A DNA stretch of 64,000 nt, taken from Deltaproteobacteria bacterium. GTDB taxonomy: Bacteria; Desulfobacterota; Desulfuromonadia; Geobacterales; JAJYBI01. Under the pieces are notes generated by a model. That model was not told the DNA's origin. It saw only the letters and a list, made by a program, of their open reading frames with translations, and made no database searches. Below are positions 15,391-23,136 of this stretch, piece by piece. The DNA lies in contig JAJYBI010000013.1 in assembly GCA_021779095.1 (NCBI GenBank), positions 20,281 to 84,280 on the forward strand, given 5' to 3'. The number at the start of each line of letters is the position of its first letter. The first letter of the stretch is position 1. Position numbers and translations under genes: made by a program.

Positions 15391-16701
15391 CTAGTCGAGG
15401 CTCTCCTCGATCCGGATGAGGTGGGTCTTCTCCGTGACGATGTCGGATGCGTCGATGACCGCCAGCGCCTTCTGCACGGCACCTTCGCCCGCCTCGTGGG
15501 TCATGATCACCACCGGTACCGCATCGCCGGTACTGCGACCCGTCTGGATCATGGATTCGATGCTGATCCCCGCATCACCAAGGGCACCGGCTATCTTCGC
15601 CAGGGCACCGGGCTGGTCCACGGCGCTGAACCGCAGGTAGTACTTGCTGACGATCTCCGCCATCGGCTTGATGGTGAGGGTCCGCATGGACTCGTCCAGG
15701 TACCCGAGAGGGGCGGTACGGCGGCCGATGCCGGCCAGGAGGTTGCGGCCGATATCCATGACATCGCCGATGACCGCGCTGGCCGTGGCGTCCATCCCCG
15801 CGCCTCGACCGTAGAACATCACCGGGCCGATGAAATCGCCGGTAAACCGGATGGCGTTGAACGCACCGTTCACGTCGGAAAGGGGGGAATTCTGCGGGAT
15901 CATGGTGGGGTGCACCCGCGCCTCGATCCGACCCTCGTCCAGCTTGCCGATGGCAAGAAGCTTGATCCGGTAACCGAACTCCTTCGCGAAGCTGATATCC
16001 GTCGCGGTGAGGGAGCTCACCCCCTCGCAGTAGATGTCGGAGAAGGTCACCCGGGTCCCGAAGCAGAGGGAGAGGAGCAGGCTCAGCTTGTGGGCGGTGT
16101 CCACCCCCTCGATGTCGAATGTGGGGTCTGCCTCGGCGTAGCCCAGTTCCTGGGCCTTTTTCAGCGCCGGGGCGAAATCGGCCCCCTCCTCGGTCATCTT
16201 GGTGAGGATGTAGTTGCAGGTGCCGTTCAGGATACCGAAGACCGTGGAGAAGTTGTTGGCCGCCATGTTGCCGCGGATCGCGGAGAGGACAGGAATGCCG
16301 CCCCCCACCGACGCCTCGAACAGCACCTCCACGTTCTTCCTGGCGGCGGCGGCGAAGATCTCCTGGCCGTGAAGCGCCAGGAGCGCCTTGTTGGCGGTCA
16401 CCACATGCTTGCCGTTTTCGATCGCCTTCAGGACAAAGCTCTTGGCCGGCTCGTAGCCGCCAATCAGCTCGATCACCACGGAGATCTCCGGGTCGGTCAG
16501 CACATCGTCGGCACGGGTGGTGAGGACGCCTTCAGGCACGGCCACACCGCGGTCGGTGGTGATGTCCAGGTCGGCGATCCGCTTGAGGACCAGGTTCGTC
16601 CCGAGCTTCCCCTTTATATGCTCCGCGTTGGCCAGCAGCAGTTTCGCCACGCCGGCGCCGATGGTCCCGAACCCCAGAAGTCCTACCTTGATATCGTTCA
16701 T
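15391..16701 (-). CDS. hom: Homoserine dehydrogenase
   Basis: A 436-residue enzyme that reduces aspartate semialdehyde to homoserine in threonine/methionine synthesis. The N-terminal nucleotide-binding motif GLLGFGTIGAGVAKLL (about 7-22) is followed by the catalytic domain, with GTCNYILTKM and the EADPTFDIEGVDTAHKL signature. A C-terminal ACT domain (about 355-430, FSAVDQPGALAKIAGALGDAGISI) suggests allosteric control by an amino acid, normally threonine. It is the last gene of the rib-nusB operon, 11 bases after nusB, and ends before a strong terminator. Confidence 0.96.
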   Translation of the reverse strand: MNDIKVGLLGFGTIGAGVAKLLLANAEHIKGKLGTNLVLKRIADLDITTDRGVAVPEGVLTTRADDVLTDPEISVVIELIGGYEPAKSFVLKAIENGKHVVTANKALLALHGQEIFAAAARKNVEVLFEASVGGGIPVLSAIRGNMAANNFSTVFGILNGTCNYILTKMTEEGADFAPALKKAQELGYAEADPTFDIEGVDTAHKLSLLLSLCFGTRVTFSDIYCEGVSSLTATDISFAKEFGYRIKLLAIGKLDEGRIEARVHPTMIPQNSPLSDVNGAFNAIRFTGDFIGPVMFYGRGAGMDATASAVIGDVMDIGRNLLAGIGRRTAPLGYLDESMRTLTIKPMAEIVSKYYLRFSAVDQPGALAKIAGALGDAGISIESMIQTGRSTGDAVPVVIMTHEAGEGAVQKALAVIDASDIVTEKTHLIRIEESLD

Positions 16702-16712
16702 TGCATCCTCGC

Positions 16713-17147
16713 TTATTCGGTAATGTCTGCAGTAACTGCCTTCTCCGGCACCGACGCGGCGATCTCGTCCAGGATGCCGTTCACGAACGCCGGCGACTCT
16801 TCGGTGCCGAACGTCTTCGCCACCTCGATCGCCTCGTTGATGGTGACGTTCTTGGGGATATCGTCACGGTACAGAAGCTCGAACACCCCCAGCCGGAGAA
16901 TGTTCAGGTCCACCTTCGCCATGCGCGATCTGGTCCAGTTGCGGGACTTCTCCTCGATGCGGCGGTCGATCTCGTCGCGGTGCGTCATAACCCCCGTCAC
17001 CAGCGCCTCGGCAAAGTCCCGCACCTGGGAGGCAATCCGGGTATTCTCACGGAAGTTCCGCAGGGCGTCCCGCAGATCGAGGGGATTGAGCTCGATGGCG
17101 TACAGGGTCTGGAGGGCGTGTTCCCGTGCTTCCCGGCGGATACCCAC
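16713..17147 (-). CDS. nusB: Transcription antitermination factor NusB
   Basis: A 144-residue all-helical NusB, with the RREAREHALQTLYAIE N-terminus and ILRLGVFELLYRDDIPKNVTINEAIEVAKTFG, the family signature. NusB binds boxA RNA with S10 and supports rRNA transcription antitermination. The GTG start at 17147 shares its G with the TAG stop of ribH (TAGTG), so translation is coupled. The ribH-nusB pairing is very widely conserved. hom follows after 11 bases. Confidence 0.95.
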   Translation of the reverse strand: MGIRREAREHALQTLYAIELNPLDLRDALRNFRENTRIASQVRDFAEALVTGVMTHRDEIDRRIEEKSRNWTRSRMAKVDLNILRLGVFELLYRDDIPKNVTINEAIEVAKTFGTEESPAFVNGILDEIAASVPEKAVTADITE

Positions 17148-17614
17148 TACTTGAGCTCCTTGTACAGATTGACCGTCTCGATGGCGGTCATGGCCGCGTC
17201 GAATCCCTTGTTGCCGGCCTTGGTGCCTGCCCGTTCCACCGCCTGCTCGATCGTGTCGGTAGTGAGCACACCGAAGGCGATCGGTACGCCGGTCTGGAGG
17301 GAAACCTGGGCGATCCCCTTGGCGACCTCGGAGGCGACGTAGTCGAAGTGCGGCGTCGCACCGCGGATGACGGCGCCGAGACAGATGACCGCATCGTAGC
17401 GACCGGCGGCGGCCATCTTCTGGGCAGTCAGGGGGATCTCGTAGGCACCGGGGACCCGGGCGACGGCGATGTCACCGTCGGCTGCGCCATGGCGCTTGAG
17501 GGCGTCCAGTGCCCCCTCCAAAAGCCGTTCGCCGATGAAACTATTGAAGCGGCCGACGATGATACCGAACGTGAGCCCCGTCGCGTCCAGCTTCCCTTCG
17601 AATATTGCAGGCAT
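17147..17614 (-). CDS. ribH: 6,7-dimethyl-8-ribityllumazine synthase
   Basis: A 155-residue lumazine synthase, the penultimate riboflavin enzyme, which condenses the ribityl-amino-pyrimidinedione with dihydroxybutanone phosphate. Visible family features are [52 protein letters not shown] (with the active-site H next to F) and the [17 protein letters not shown] segment. It normally forms pentamers or 60-mer capsids. It lies between ribBA and nusB; a palindromic repeat sits in the 164-base gap after ribBA. Confidence 0.97.
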   Translation of the reverse strand: MPAIFEGKLDATGLTFGIIVGRFNSFIGERLLEGALDALKRHGAADGDIAVARVPGAYEIPLTAQKMAAAGRYDAVICLGAVIRGATPHFDYVASEVAKGIAQVSLQTGVPIAFGVLTTDTIEQAVERAGTKAGNKGFDAAMTAIETVNLYKELK

Positions 17615-17683
17615 GATATACCCTCCTATAACAATGACAGGGTCGGTAGTCTAACAGTAGGAAACAATAATATCTTTACGTCT

Positions 17684-17757
17684 AACCCCTCCAAACCTCC
17701 CCTTGTCAGGGGAGGCTTAAAGGCTTCCCCCCTGACAAGGGGGGACCGAGGGGGGTT
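17684..17757. repeat. Palindromic intergenic repeat, 'CCCCTTGTCAGGGG' type
   Basis: CCCCTTGTCAGGGG (17699-17712) and CCCCTGACAAGGGG (17729-17742) are perfect 14-base inverted arms, flanked by the outer complementary ends AACCCC and GGGGTT. The element lies inside the rib operon, between ribBA and ribH. Repeats of this general 'CCCCCTGACAAGGGGG' form occur in many bacterial genomes. As RNA it would fold into a long hairpin. Confidence 0.85.
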
Positions 17758-17778
17758 GAACTCAATAGTTACACGGCA

Positions 17779-18984
17779 CTAGAGGTTTTCCAGCAGGTGG
17801 CCGAGCTTCTCCCGTTTGGTCTGCAGGTAGCGGAGATTAGTGTCCGTCGGCTCCATCTGGATCGGGACCCGCTTCACGATGTTGATCCCGTACCCCTCCA
17901 GCCCCACCACCTTCTTCGGGTTGTTGGTGATGAGCTTTATGTTGTGGAGACCGAGGTGCACGAGGATCTGGGCCCCGATGCCGTAGTCCCTGAGGTCGGC
18001 CTTGAAGCCGAGCTCCAGGTTTGCCTCCACCGTGTCCTTCCCCTCGTCCTGCAGGGCGTACGCCTTCAGCTTGTTGATGAGGCCGATGCCGCGCCCCTCC
18101 TGCCGCATGTACAGGACGACCCCCCGCCCCTCCTTGTCGATCATCTCCATGGCGGCGTGCAACTGGTCGGCGCAGTCGCACCGGCGGCTGCCGAACACGT
18201 CGCCTGTCAGACACTCGGAGTGCACCCGGACGAGCACCGGATCATCCCCCGAGATATCACCCTTCACGAGGGCGAGGTGCTCGAACTGGTCCACGTCGTT
18301 CTCGAAGGCGATGGCACGGAACTCTCCGCCGTAGCTCGTCGGCAGCACCACCTCGGCGGCGCGACGCACCAGCGACTCGTTTTTCATCCGGTACGCCACC
18401 AGGTCGGCAACGGTGCAGATCCTGATGCCGTGCTCCCTGGCGAACTTCTTCAGCTCCGGCATCCGGGCCATGGAGCCGTCGTCGTTCATGATCTCGCAGA
18501 TGACCCCCGCCGACTTCAGGCCCGCCAGACGGGCCAGGTCCACCGACCCTTCCGTCTGCCCGGCCCGGACGAGGACGCCGCCGCTCTTGGCCCGGAGCGG
18601 AAACACGTGGCCGGGGCGGGCAAGGTCGTCCGGCTTCGCGCCATCGGCCACCGCCGTGAGGATCGTGTGGGCGCGGTCCGCCGCCGAGATACCGGTGGTA
18701 ACCCCTTTCTTCGCCTCGATGGAAACGGTGAACGCCGTGCCGAAGGAGGAGGTGTTGCTGCTCACCATGAGCGGCAGATGCAGCTGGTCGCACTTGTCGG
18801 CGGTGAGGGTGAGACAGATGAGACCCCGCCCGAACCGGGCCATGAAGTTGATCGCCTCGGGAGTGATCATCTCGGCGGCCATGGTCAGGTCTCCTTCGTT
18901 CTCCCGATCCTCGTCGTCCACCAGGATCACCATCTTTCCCTGGCGGATATCCTCGATCGCTTCCTCTATGCGTGCTACCGGCAT
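17779..18984 (-). CDS. ribBA: Bifunctional 3,4-dihydroxy-2-butanone-4-phosphate synthase / GTP cyclohydrolase II
   Basis: A 401-residue fusion from ATG 18984 (MPVARIEEA), preceded by GAGGAACGT; the ten extra ORF-track residues are dropped. Residues about 1-203 are RibB, with the acidic [10 protein letters not shown] loop and the [21 protein letters not shown] segment. Residues about 204-401 are RibA, with the zinc site [20 protein letters not shown] (C-x10-C-x-C) and the catalytic [11 protein letters not shown]. The two domains start both branches of riboflavin synthesis. The zinc ligands are intact, unlike RibBA proteins in which the RibA half is degenerate. It lies 50 bases after ribE. Confidence 0.97.
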   Translation of the reverse strand: MPVARIEEAIEDIRQGKMVILVDDEDRENEGDLTMAAEMITPEAINFMARFGRGLICLTLTADKCDQLHLPLMVSSNTSSFGTAFTVSIEAKKGVTTGISAADRAHTILTAVADGAKPDDLARPGHVFPLRAKSGGVLVRAGQTEGSVDLARLAGLKSAGVICEIMNDDGSMARMPELKKFAREHGIRICTVADLVAYRMKNESLVRRAAEVVLPTSYGGEFRAIAFENDVDQFEHLALVKGDISGDDPVLVRVHSECLTGDVFGSRRCDCADQLHAAMEMIDKEGRGVVLYMRQEGRGIGLINKLKAYALQDEGKDTVEANLELGFKADLRDYGIGAQILVHLGLHNIKLITNNPKKVVGLEGYGINIVKRVPIQMEPTDTNLRYLQTKREKLGHLLENL

Positions 18985-19034
18985 ACGTTCCTCATTTCTG
19001 CGTGATGCGCTCACAAAACAAGCCCGTATTTATC

Positions 19035-19685
19035 TCACATAAATCCAGATTTTGCAAGCAGTTCCAGGCTCAAGCCGCCGGACTCCGAAGCTGTTTCGCG
19101 AGCCGTCAGCATCCGGTCGATATACTTCCCCAGGATGTCGGTCTCGATGTTTACCAGATCACCCGCCCGACGGACGGAAAGGGTCGTCTGCACCGCCGTA
19201 TGGGGGATGATGTTGACGCTGAAGCCGGCCTCGGTGACCCCGTTCACCGTCAGGCTGATCCCGTCGATGGTCACTGACCCCTTCGCCACGACGAATCGGG
19301 CATGCGCGGCGGGGAGAGAAAAGTTCATGACGATATTCCCGGCTACCTCCCGCCGTTCCTCCAGCCGTGCCAGACAGTCCACGTGACCGGTGACGAGGTG
19401 CCCGCCGAGCCGGTCGGAGAGCCGCAGGGCACGCTCCAGATTCACCGGTGTTCCCACCGCCGCATCCCGGAAGGAGGTCCGCTCCAGGGTCTCGGGCGAG
19501 ACGTCGAAAGAGAGGCTCCCGCCGCGCATCTGCGTCACCGTGAGACAGACGCCGTTCACCGCGACGGAATCGCCGAGGCGCAGTTCGTCCGGTGGAAATG
19601 ACGCCGCCACCACCAGCGAACCCGACGCACCGCGCCGCTCGATCCGCTCGATGCTCCCTACCTGCTCGATCAGTCCCGTGAACAT
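19035..19685 (-). CDS. ribE: Riboflavin synthase, alpha subunit type
   Basis: A 216-residue trimeric enzyme that dismutates two lumazine molecules to riboflavin. The start [16 protein letters not shown] is diagnostic. Two homologous lumazine-binding halves are visible: [15 protein letters not shown] in the first and [15 protein letters not shown] in the second, with [13 protein letters not shown] between them. Its start overlaps the end of ribD by 16 bases, and ribBA follows, so it belongs to the rib operon. Confidence 0.97.
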   Translation of the reverse strand: MFTGLIEQVGSIERIERRGASGSLVVAASFPPDELRLGDSVAVNGVCLTVTQMRGGSLSFDVSPETLERTSFRDAAVGTPVNLERALRLSDRLGGHLVTGHVDCLARLEERREVAGNIVMNFSLPAAHARFVVAKGSVTIDGISLTVNGVTEAGFSVNIIPHTAVQTTLSVRRAGDLVNIETDILGKYIDRMLTARETASESGGLSLELLAKSGFM

Positions 19686-20776
19686 GGCCTCTCCGGATAT
19701 GCCGTCACCATAATGTCATTGCCGAACCGCCTCGTTTCGATGCCGGCAAGCGGCAGGGCATCCGCCATCCGCTCCGCGCCGGGGCCGAAGAAGAGCCCCA
19801 TCCCCTCACCACCCAGGAGCTTCGGGGCATAAAACAGAAGGTATTTGTCCACGAGCCCGGCGCGCACCGCCTCCCCCGCCAGGGTGTGACCGCCTTCCAG
19901 AAGGACTGACTGAATCCCCCACCCGCCGAGCCGCATCAGGAGGTCACGCAGGTCGACCCGCCCATCCCGTTCGGCGCAGAGGAGGATATCGGCCCCCGCC
20001 CCCTCCAGTACCGCGGCCCGTGGTGCATCGGTTGAAATGGTGGCAACCACCGCACGGGCAGTGGATCTCACCGCGAGGAGCTGCGCTTCGGGAGAGGTGC
20101 GCAGGTGCGAATCGACGACCACCCGGAGCGGGTCCCGCCCGCCGGGGATACGTGCCGTCAGCTGCGGGTCGTCCGCCGCCACCGTGCCGTACCCCACCAT
20201 CACCGCATCAACCATCGATCGAAGTCTGTGGACATATCTCCTCGATTTTTCATTGGTAACCCAGCGGGAATCACCCGAAAGCGCGGCGGTCTTCCCATCC
20301 ATGGTCATGGCACACTTGAGGATCACGAACGGCAACCCGGTCGTCACATGCTTGATGAACGGCTCGTTGAGGCGGGCACACTCATCCTGCAGAAGACCGG
20401 TGACCACCTCGATCCCCGCATCCCTGAGCCGCTGCAGTCCACGGCCGGCCACCTTCGGGTTCGGGTCCACCATCCCGGCAAAGACGCGGCGCACACCGGC
20501 GGCAATGACGGCATCGGCGCAGGGTGGGGTCTTGCCGAAGTGGGAACAGGGCTCCAGGGTCACGTACAGGTCGGCGTTCTGGGCCAGGAGGTCGGCAGCA
20601 CGCAGCGCATGCACCTCCGCGTGGGGTGTCCCGGCCTTCCGGTGCCACCCCTCCCCCACCACGACGCCGTCCCTGACGATGACGCACCCCACCGCCGGGT
20701 TGGGGGAGGTGCGGCCGATGCCGCGCCGGGCGAGGGCGATGGCCCGCCGCATGTAGGTTTCATGGATACTGTGCAT
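19670..20776 (-). CDS. ribD: Bifunctional diaminohydroxyphosphoribosylaminopyrimidine deaminase / 5-amino-6-(5-phosphoribosylamino)uracil reductase
   Basis: A 368-residue fusion. I start at ATG 20776 (MHSIHETYMRRAIALA); the 48-residue upstream extension overlaps nrdR and looks non-coding. The N-terminal deaminase domain (about 1-145) has the zinc motif TPHAEVHAL and LEPCSHFGKTPPCADAV. The C-terminal reductase (about 146-368) has DGKTAALSGDSRWVTNEKSRRYVH and the NADPH-binding VLLEGGHTLAGEAV. It performs the second and third steps of riboflavin synthesis. nrdR lies 20 bases upstream, so there is no room for an FMN riboswitch directly before ribD. Confidence 0.96.
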   Translation of the reverse strand: MHSIHETYMRRAIALARRGIGRTSPNPAVGCVIVRDGVVVGEGWHRKAGTPHAEVHALRAADLLAQNADLYVTLEPCSHFGKTPPCADAVIAAGVRRVFAGMVDPNPKVAGRGLQRLRDAGIEVVTGLLQDECARLNEPFIKHVTTGLPFVILKCAMTMDGKTAALSGDSRWVTNEKSRRYVHRLRSMVDAVMVGYGTVAADDPQLTARIPGGRDPLRVVVDSHLRTSPEAQLLAVRSTARAVVATISTDAPRAAVLEGAGADILLCAERDGRVDLRDLLMRLGGWGIQSVLLEGGHTLAGEAVRAGLVDKYLLFYAPKLLGGEGMGLFFGPGAERMADALPLAGIETRRFGNDIMVTAYPERPCSRD

Positions 20777-20796
20777 TGCGTTCCCGGGATAATAAG

Positions 20797-21249
20797 CTAT
20801 TTCTTCAAGAGGTCCTGCAGCTCGGACATGAACTCGTTGATATCCTTGAAGGAGCGGTAAACCGACGCGAACCGGACATAGGCGACCTGGTCCAGGTCGT
20901 GAAGGGCGCCCATGACCCACTGTCCGAGAGTCGCAGACGGAATCTCCTTCTCCCCCGACTCCTGGAGTCTCGTCTCCAGGCTGTCAACGGTCTTCTCGAT
21001 CAGCTCCACCGACACCGGCCGCTTCTCGCACGCCTTCTTGATGCCGTTGATCAGCTTCAACCGGTCGAACGGCTCCCGGCGGCCGTCCTTTTTGGTCACG
21101 AGCGGCAGGATATCCTCGACCCGCTCGTGGGTCGTGAACCGCTTGCTGCACGCCTCGCACTCCCGGCGGCGGCGTATGGTGGAGCCGTCCTTGTCGGGGC
21201 GGGAATCGATCACCTTGGTATCGCTGTTGGCGCAGAACGGACACTTCAT
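20797..21249 (-). CDS. nrdR: Transcriptional repressor NrdR
   Basis: A 150-residue ATP/dATP-sensing repressor of ribonucleotide reductase genes. The N-terminal zinc ribbon has [10 protein letters not shown] and [13 protein letters not shown] (two CxxC pairs), and the ATP-cone domain (about 49-139) contains [20 protein letters not shown]. Length is typical. It overlaps the dCMP deaminase gene by 4 bases (ATGA) and precedes ribD. NrdR next to ribD is a common arrangement in Proteobacteria. The next gene upstream also concerns deoxynucleotide supply. Confidence 0.97.
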   Translation of the reverse strand: MKCPFCANSDTKVIDSRPDKDGSTIRRRRECEACSKRFTTHERVEDILPLVTKKDGRREPFDRLKLINGIKKACEKRPVSVELIEKTVDSLETRLQESGEKEIPSATLGQWVMGALHDLDQVAYVRFASVYRSFKDINEFMSELQDLLKK

Positions 21250-21713
21250 TCATTTCCTCCCGGGGCGAGATCGCCGTATCGGACCACCTCGATCCCCGAC
21301 TCCGACACCATATCGGCGGCCAGTCGGTCGGCGTACCCCTCCTCGTAGACGATCTTCCGGATTCCCGCGTTGATGATCATCTTCGTGCAGATGATGCAGG
21401 GCATGGTAGTGCAGTAGAGGGTGGCGCCGTCGATGGGGGTACCGTGCTTCGCCGCCTGGATGATGGCGTTCTGCTCGGCATGGAGGCCGCGGCAGAGCTC
21501 GTGCCGCTCCCCCGACGGGACCTTGAGCTGCTCGCGCAGGCATCCGGTCTCACTGCAGTGGGTGATCCGGGCGGGGACGCCGTTGTAGCCGGTGGCCAGG
21601 ATGTTGCGATCCTTCACGAGGACGGCGCCGACGCGCCGGCGCAGACAGCTGGACCGCTTGGCCACGAGGTGGGTGATCTCGATGAAATATGCATCCCAGC
21701 TGGGACGTTCCAT
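21246..21713 (-). CDS. Deoxycytidylate deaminase (ComEB-like)
   Basis: A 155-residue cytidine-deaminase-fold protein from ATG 21713 ([10 protein letters not shown]), preceded by GGAGAACCCAT. The zinc site is LHAEQNAI with [16 protein letters not shown], and the extra insertion [21 protein letters not shown] is characteristic of dCMP deaminases. The enzyme converts dCMP to dUMP for thymidylate synthesis. Its stop overlaps the start of nrdR, linking two genes of deoxynucleotide metabolism ahead of the riboflavin genes. The upstream RF-like gene is 67 bases away on the same strand. Confidence 0.92.
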   Translation of the reverse strand: MERPSWDAYFIEITHLVAKRSSCLRRRVGAVLVKDRNILATGYNGVPARITHCSETGCLREQLKVPSGERHELCRGLHAEQNAIIQAAKHGTPIDGATLYCTTMPCIICTKMIINAGIRKIVYEEGYADRLAADMVSESGIEVVRYGDLAPGGNE

Positions 21714-21780
21714 ATGGGTTCTCCGATAGGGGTGGTGGACACCATACCGGAAAAGCCGATACGGGTCAAGCAAACGCCCG

Positions 21781-22104
21781 TCAGTCGCGGTCCGGGATGG
21801 TGCGCAGCTGCTTTTTTCTTGCCTGCTGCCGCTTGTCCCCCAGCCGTTTCTCCTTCTGGGAGCGGGACACCGTGGTGGCGATTCTTTTTTTCACCTTCCG
21901 TTCGCGGCGGCGGAGCGCCTCTTTCAGCCGCTCCATGGCGACCTCGCGGTTGCGGGCCTGGGAGCGGTGCTCCGACGCCTGCACGACGATGCCGGTGGGG
22001 ATATGTCGGATCCGCACCGCTGAGTCGGTGGTGTTGCGGTGCTGTCCCCCCGGCCCCGAGGCCCGGTAGAACTCCACCGTAATATCGGCTTCGCGTATCT
22101 CCAT
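21781..22104 (-). CDS. Short release-factor-like protein with GGQ motif
   Basis: A 107-residue protein from ATG 22104 ([12 protein letters not shown]), with GGGGATCTTC upstream; the 62-residue ORF extension is unlikely. It consists of a class-I release-factor catalytic domain only: [20 protein letters not shown] carries the peptidyl-hydrolysing GGQ, followed by [20 protein letters not shown] and a long Lys/Arg-rich tail. It lacks the codon-recognition domain of RF1/RF2. ArfB/YaeJ and related proteins use this layout to free stalled ribosomes, with the basic tail in the empty mRNA channel. A role in ribosome rescue is therefore probable, but it is shorter than ArfB and could be a different subfamily. 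Confidence 0.85.
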   Translation of the reverse strand: MEIREADITVEFYRASGPGGQHRNTTDSAVRIRHIPTGIVVQASEHRSQARNREVAMERLKEALRRRERKVKKRIATTVSRSQKEKRLGDKRQQARKKQLRTIPDRD

Positions 22105-22184
22105 GAAGATCCCCTGTCCGTCTCGCTCCGGCAGCATTGACAGCGGTGCGGCCCTGCCGGTATCATACAAACCGGAGGACATCG

Positions 22185-22724
22185 ATGCTGCCGGAAACGC
22201 TGCTCGGGAAATACTGTAGCACCACCGCGGCCTATGATGCCATCCTGCTCCACGGCAGGATGGTGGCCGACAAGGCGCTGGCCGTGGCACGCCGCCTCGA
22301 CAACGGGCTCGACCTCCCCTTCATCGGGGAGGCGGCGCTCCTCCACGACATCGGCGTGGCGCTCGTCCAGGCGCCGCACATCGGCTGTCACGGGGAGGAA
22401 CCGTACATCCGTCACGGCATCATCGGGCGCGAGGTCCTGGAGCGGGAAGGGCTGCCGCGCCACGCGCTCGTCTGCGAACGCCACATCGGCGTCGGACTCA
22501 CCGCAGCGGACATCGTAACCCAGGGTCTTCCCCTCCCCCCGCGCGACATGGTGCCGATCTCTACGGAAGAGCGGATCATCTGCTTCGCCGACCTCTTCTT
22601 CTCCAAGATGCCCGATAAACTGGAGAAAGAGAAGTCCGTAGACAAGGTGCGTCAGGGGCTCGCCCGCTTCGCGGCAGAGAAGGCGGCGATCTTCGACCGC
22701 TGGCTTGAGGAGTTCGGAGAATAA
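22185..22724 (+). CDS. HD-domain (HDIG) hydrolase
   Basis: A 179-residue protein from ATG 22185 ([10 protein letters not shown]), preceded by GGAGGACATCG. The HD signature is [10 protein letters not shown], with an upstream His in [12 protein letters not shown] and downstream CERHIGVGL; these can form the two-metal HD phosphohydrolase site. The family includes tRNA-nucleotide and nucleotide phosphatases of unknown specificity. It is divergent from the RF-like gene with 80 bases between the starts. The region after it is a large palindromic repeat. Confidence 0.85.
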   Translation: MLPETLLGKYCSTTAAYDAILLHGRMVADKALAVARRLDNGLDLPFIGEAALLHDIGVALVQAPHIGCHGEEPYIRHGIIGREVLEREGLPRHALVCERHIGVGLTAADIVTQGLPLPPRDMVPISTEERIICFADLFFSKMPDKLEKEKSVDKVRQGLARFAAEKAAIFDRWLEEFGE

Positions 22725-22794
22725 TCACCAAGCGCTTACCCGCCGCTGCACAATTCCAAGCTAAAAACAGTAAGCCAACCGAAAAGACATTGTC

Positions 22795-23117
22795 TCACGC
22801 AACGCCGCACCAAAAGTAGGCGCTTTCAAGCGACGAACGCAACGAAAACAAAAAACTTACGTCCACCGATCTCTCACCGGACAGTCAAAAGCCCACCGGA
22901 TTAGCGTCAATCTTCCGCTAGACGTTTAAAGAGTCCCCTCTCCCTCTGGGAAGAGGGCTAGGGTGAGGGAAAAGGCCGATTTCCCATCTCATAAATCTCC
23001 CTCATCCGGCCTCCGGACCCCTTCTCCCAGAGGGAGAAGGGGTTAGCGGAAGATCAGCGCTAATCAGGAAAGCCCATGACGGACAGCCTTCCGGTTCTAC
23101 GTTGCGGCGTTGCGTGA
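22795..23117. repeat. 323-bp nested palindromic repeat element
   Basis: The 412-base gene-free gap between the HD gene and the efflux operon holds three nested inverted repeats. The outer arms are TCACGCAACGCCGCA (22795-22809) and TGCGGCGTTGCGTGA (23103-23117), both perfect. The middle arms are GATTAGCG...TCTTCCGCTA (22899-22920) and TAGCGGAAGA...CGCTAATC (23044-23065). The inner arms are CCCTCTCCCTCTGGGA-AGAGGG (about 22935-22958) and CCCTTCTCCCAGAGGGAGAAGGGG (about 23020-23043). No ORF is carried. It looks like a composite REP/MITE-like element. Confidence 0.88.
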
Positions 23118-23136
23118 AACCGCTTTTCCCATGCCA

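Noticed and set aside
15376-17154. Plus-strand ORF of 592 aa
   Set aside because: Antisense of hom and nusB, both of which show complete family signatures.
20777-20796. FMN riboswitch before ribD
   Set aside because: Only 20 bases separate nrdR and ribD, and no RFN-element consensus was seen upstream of the operon.
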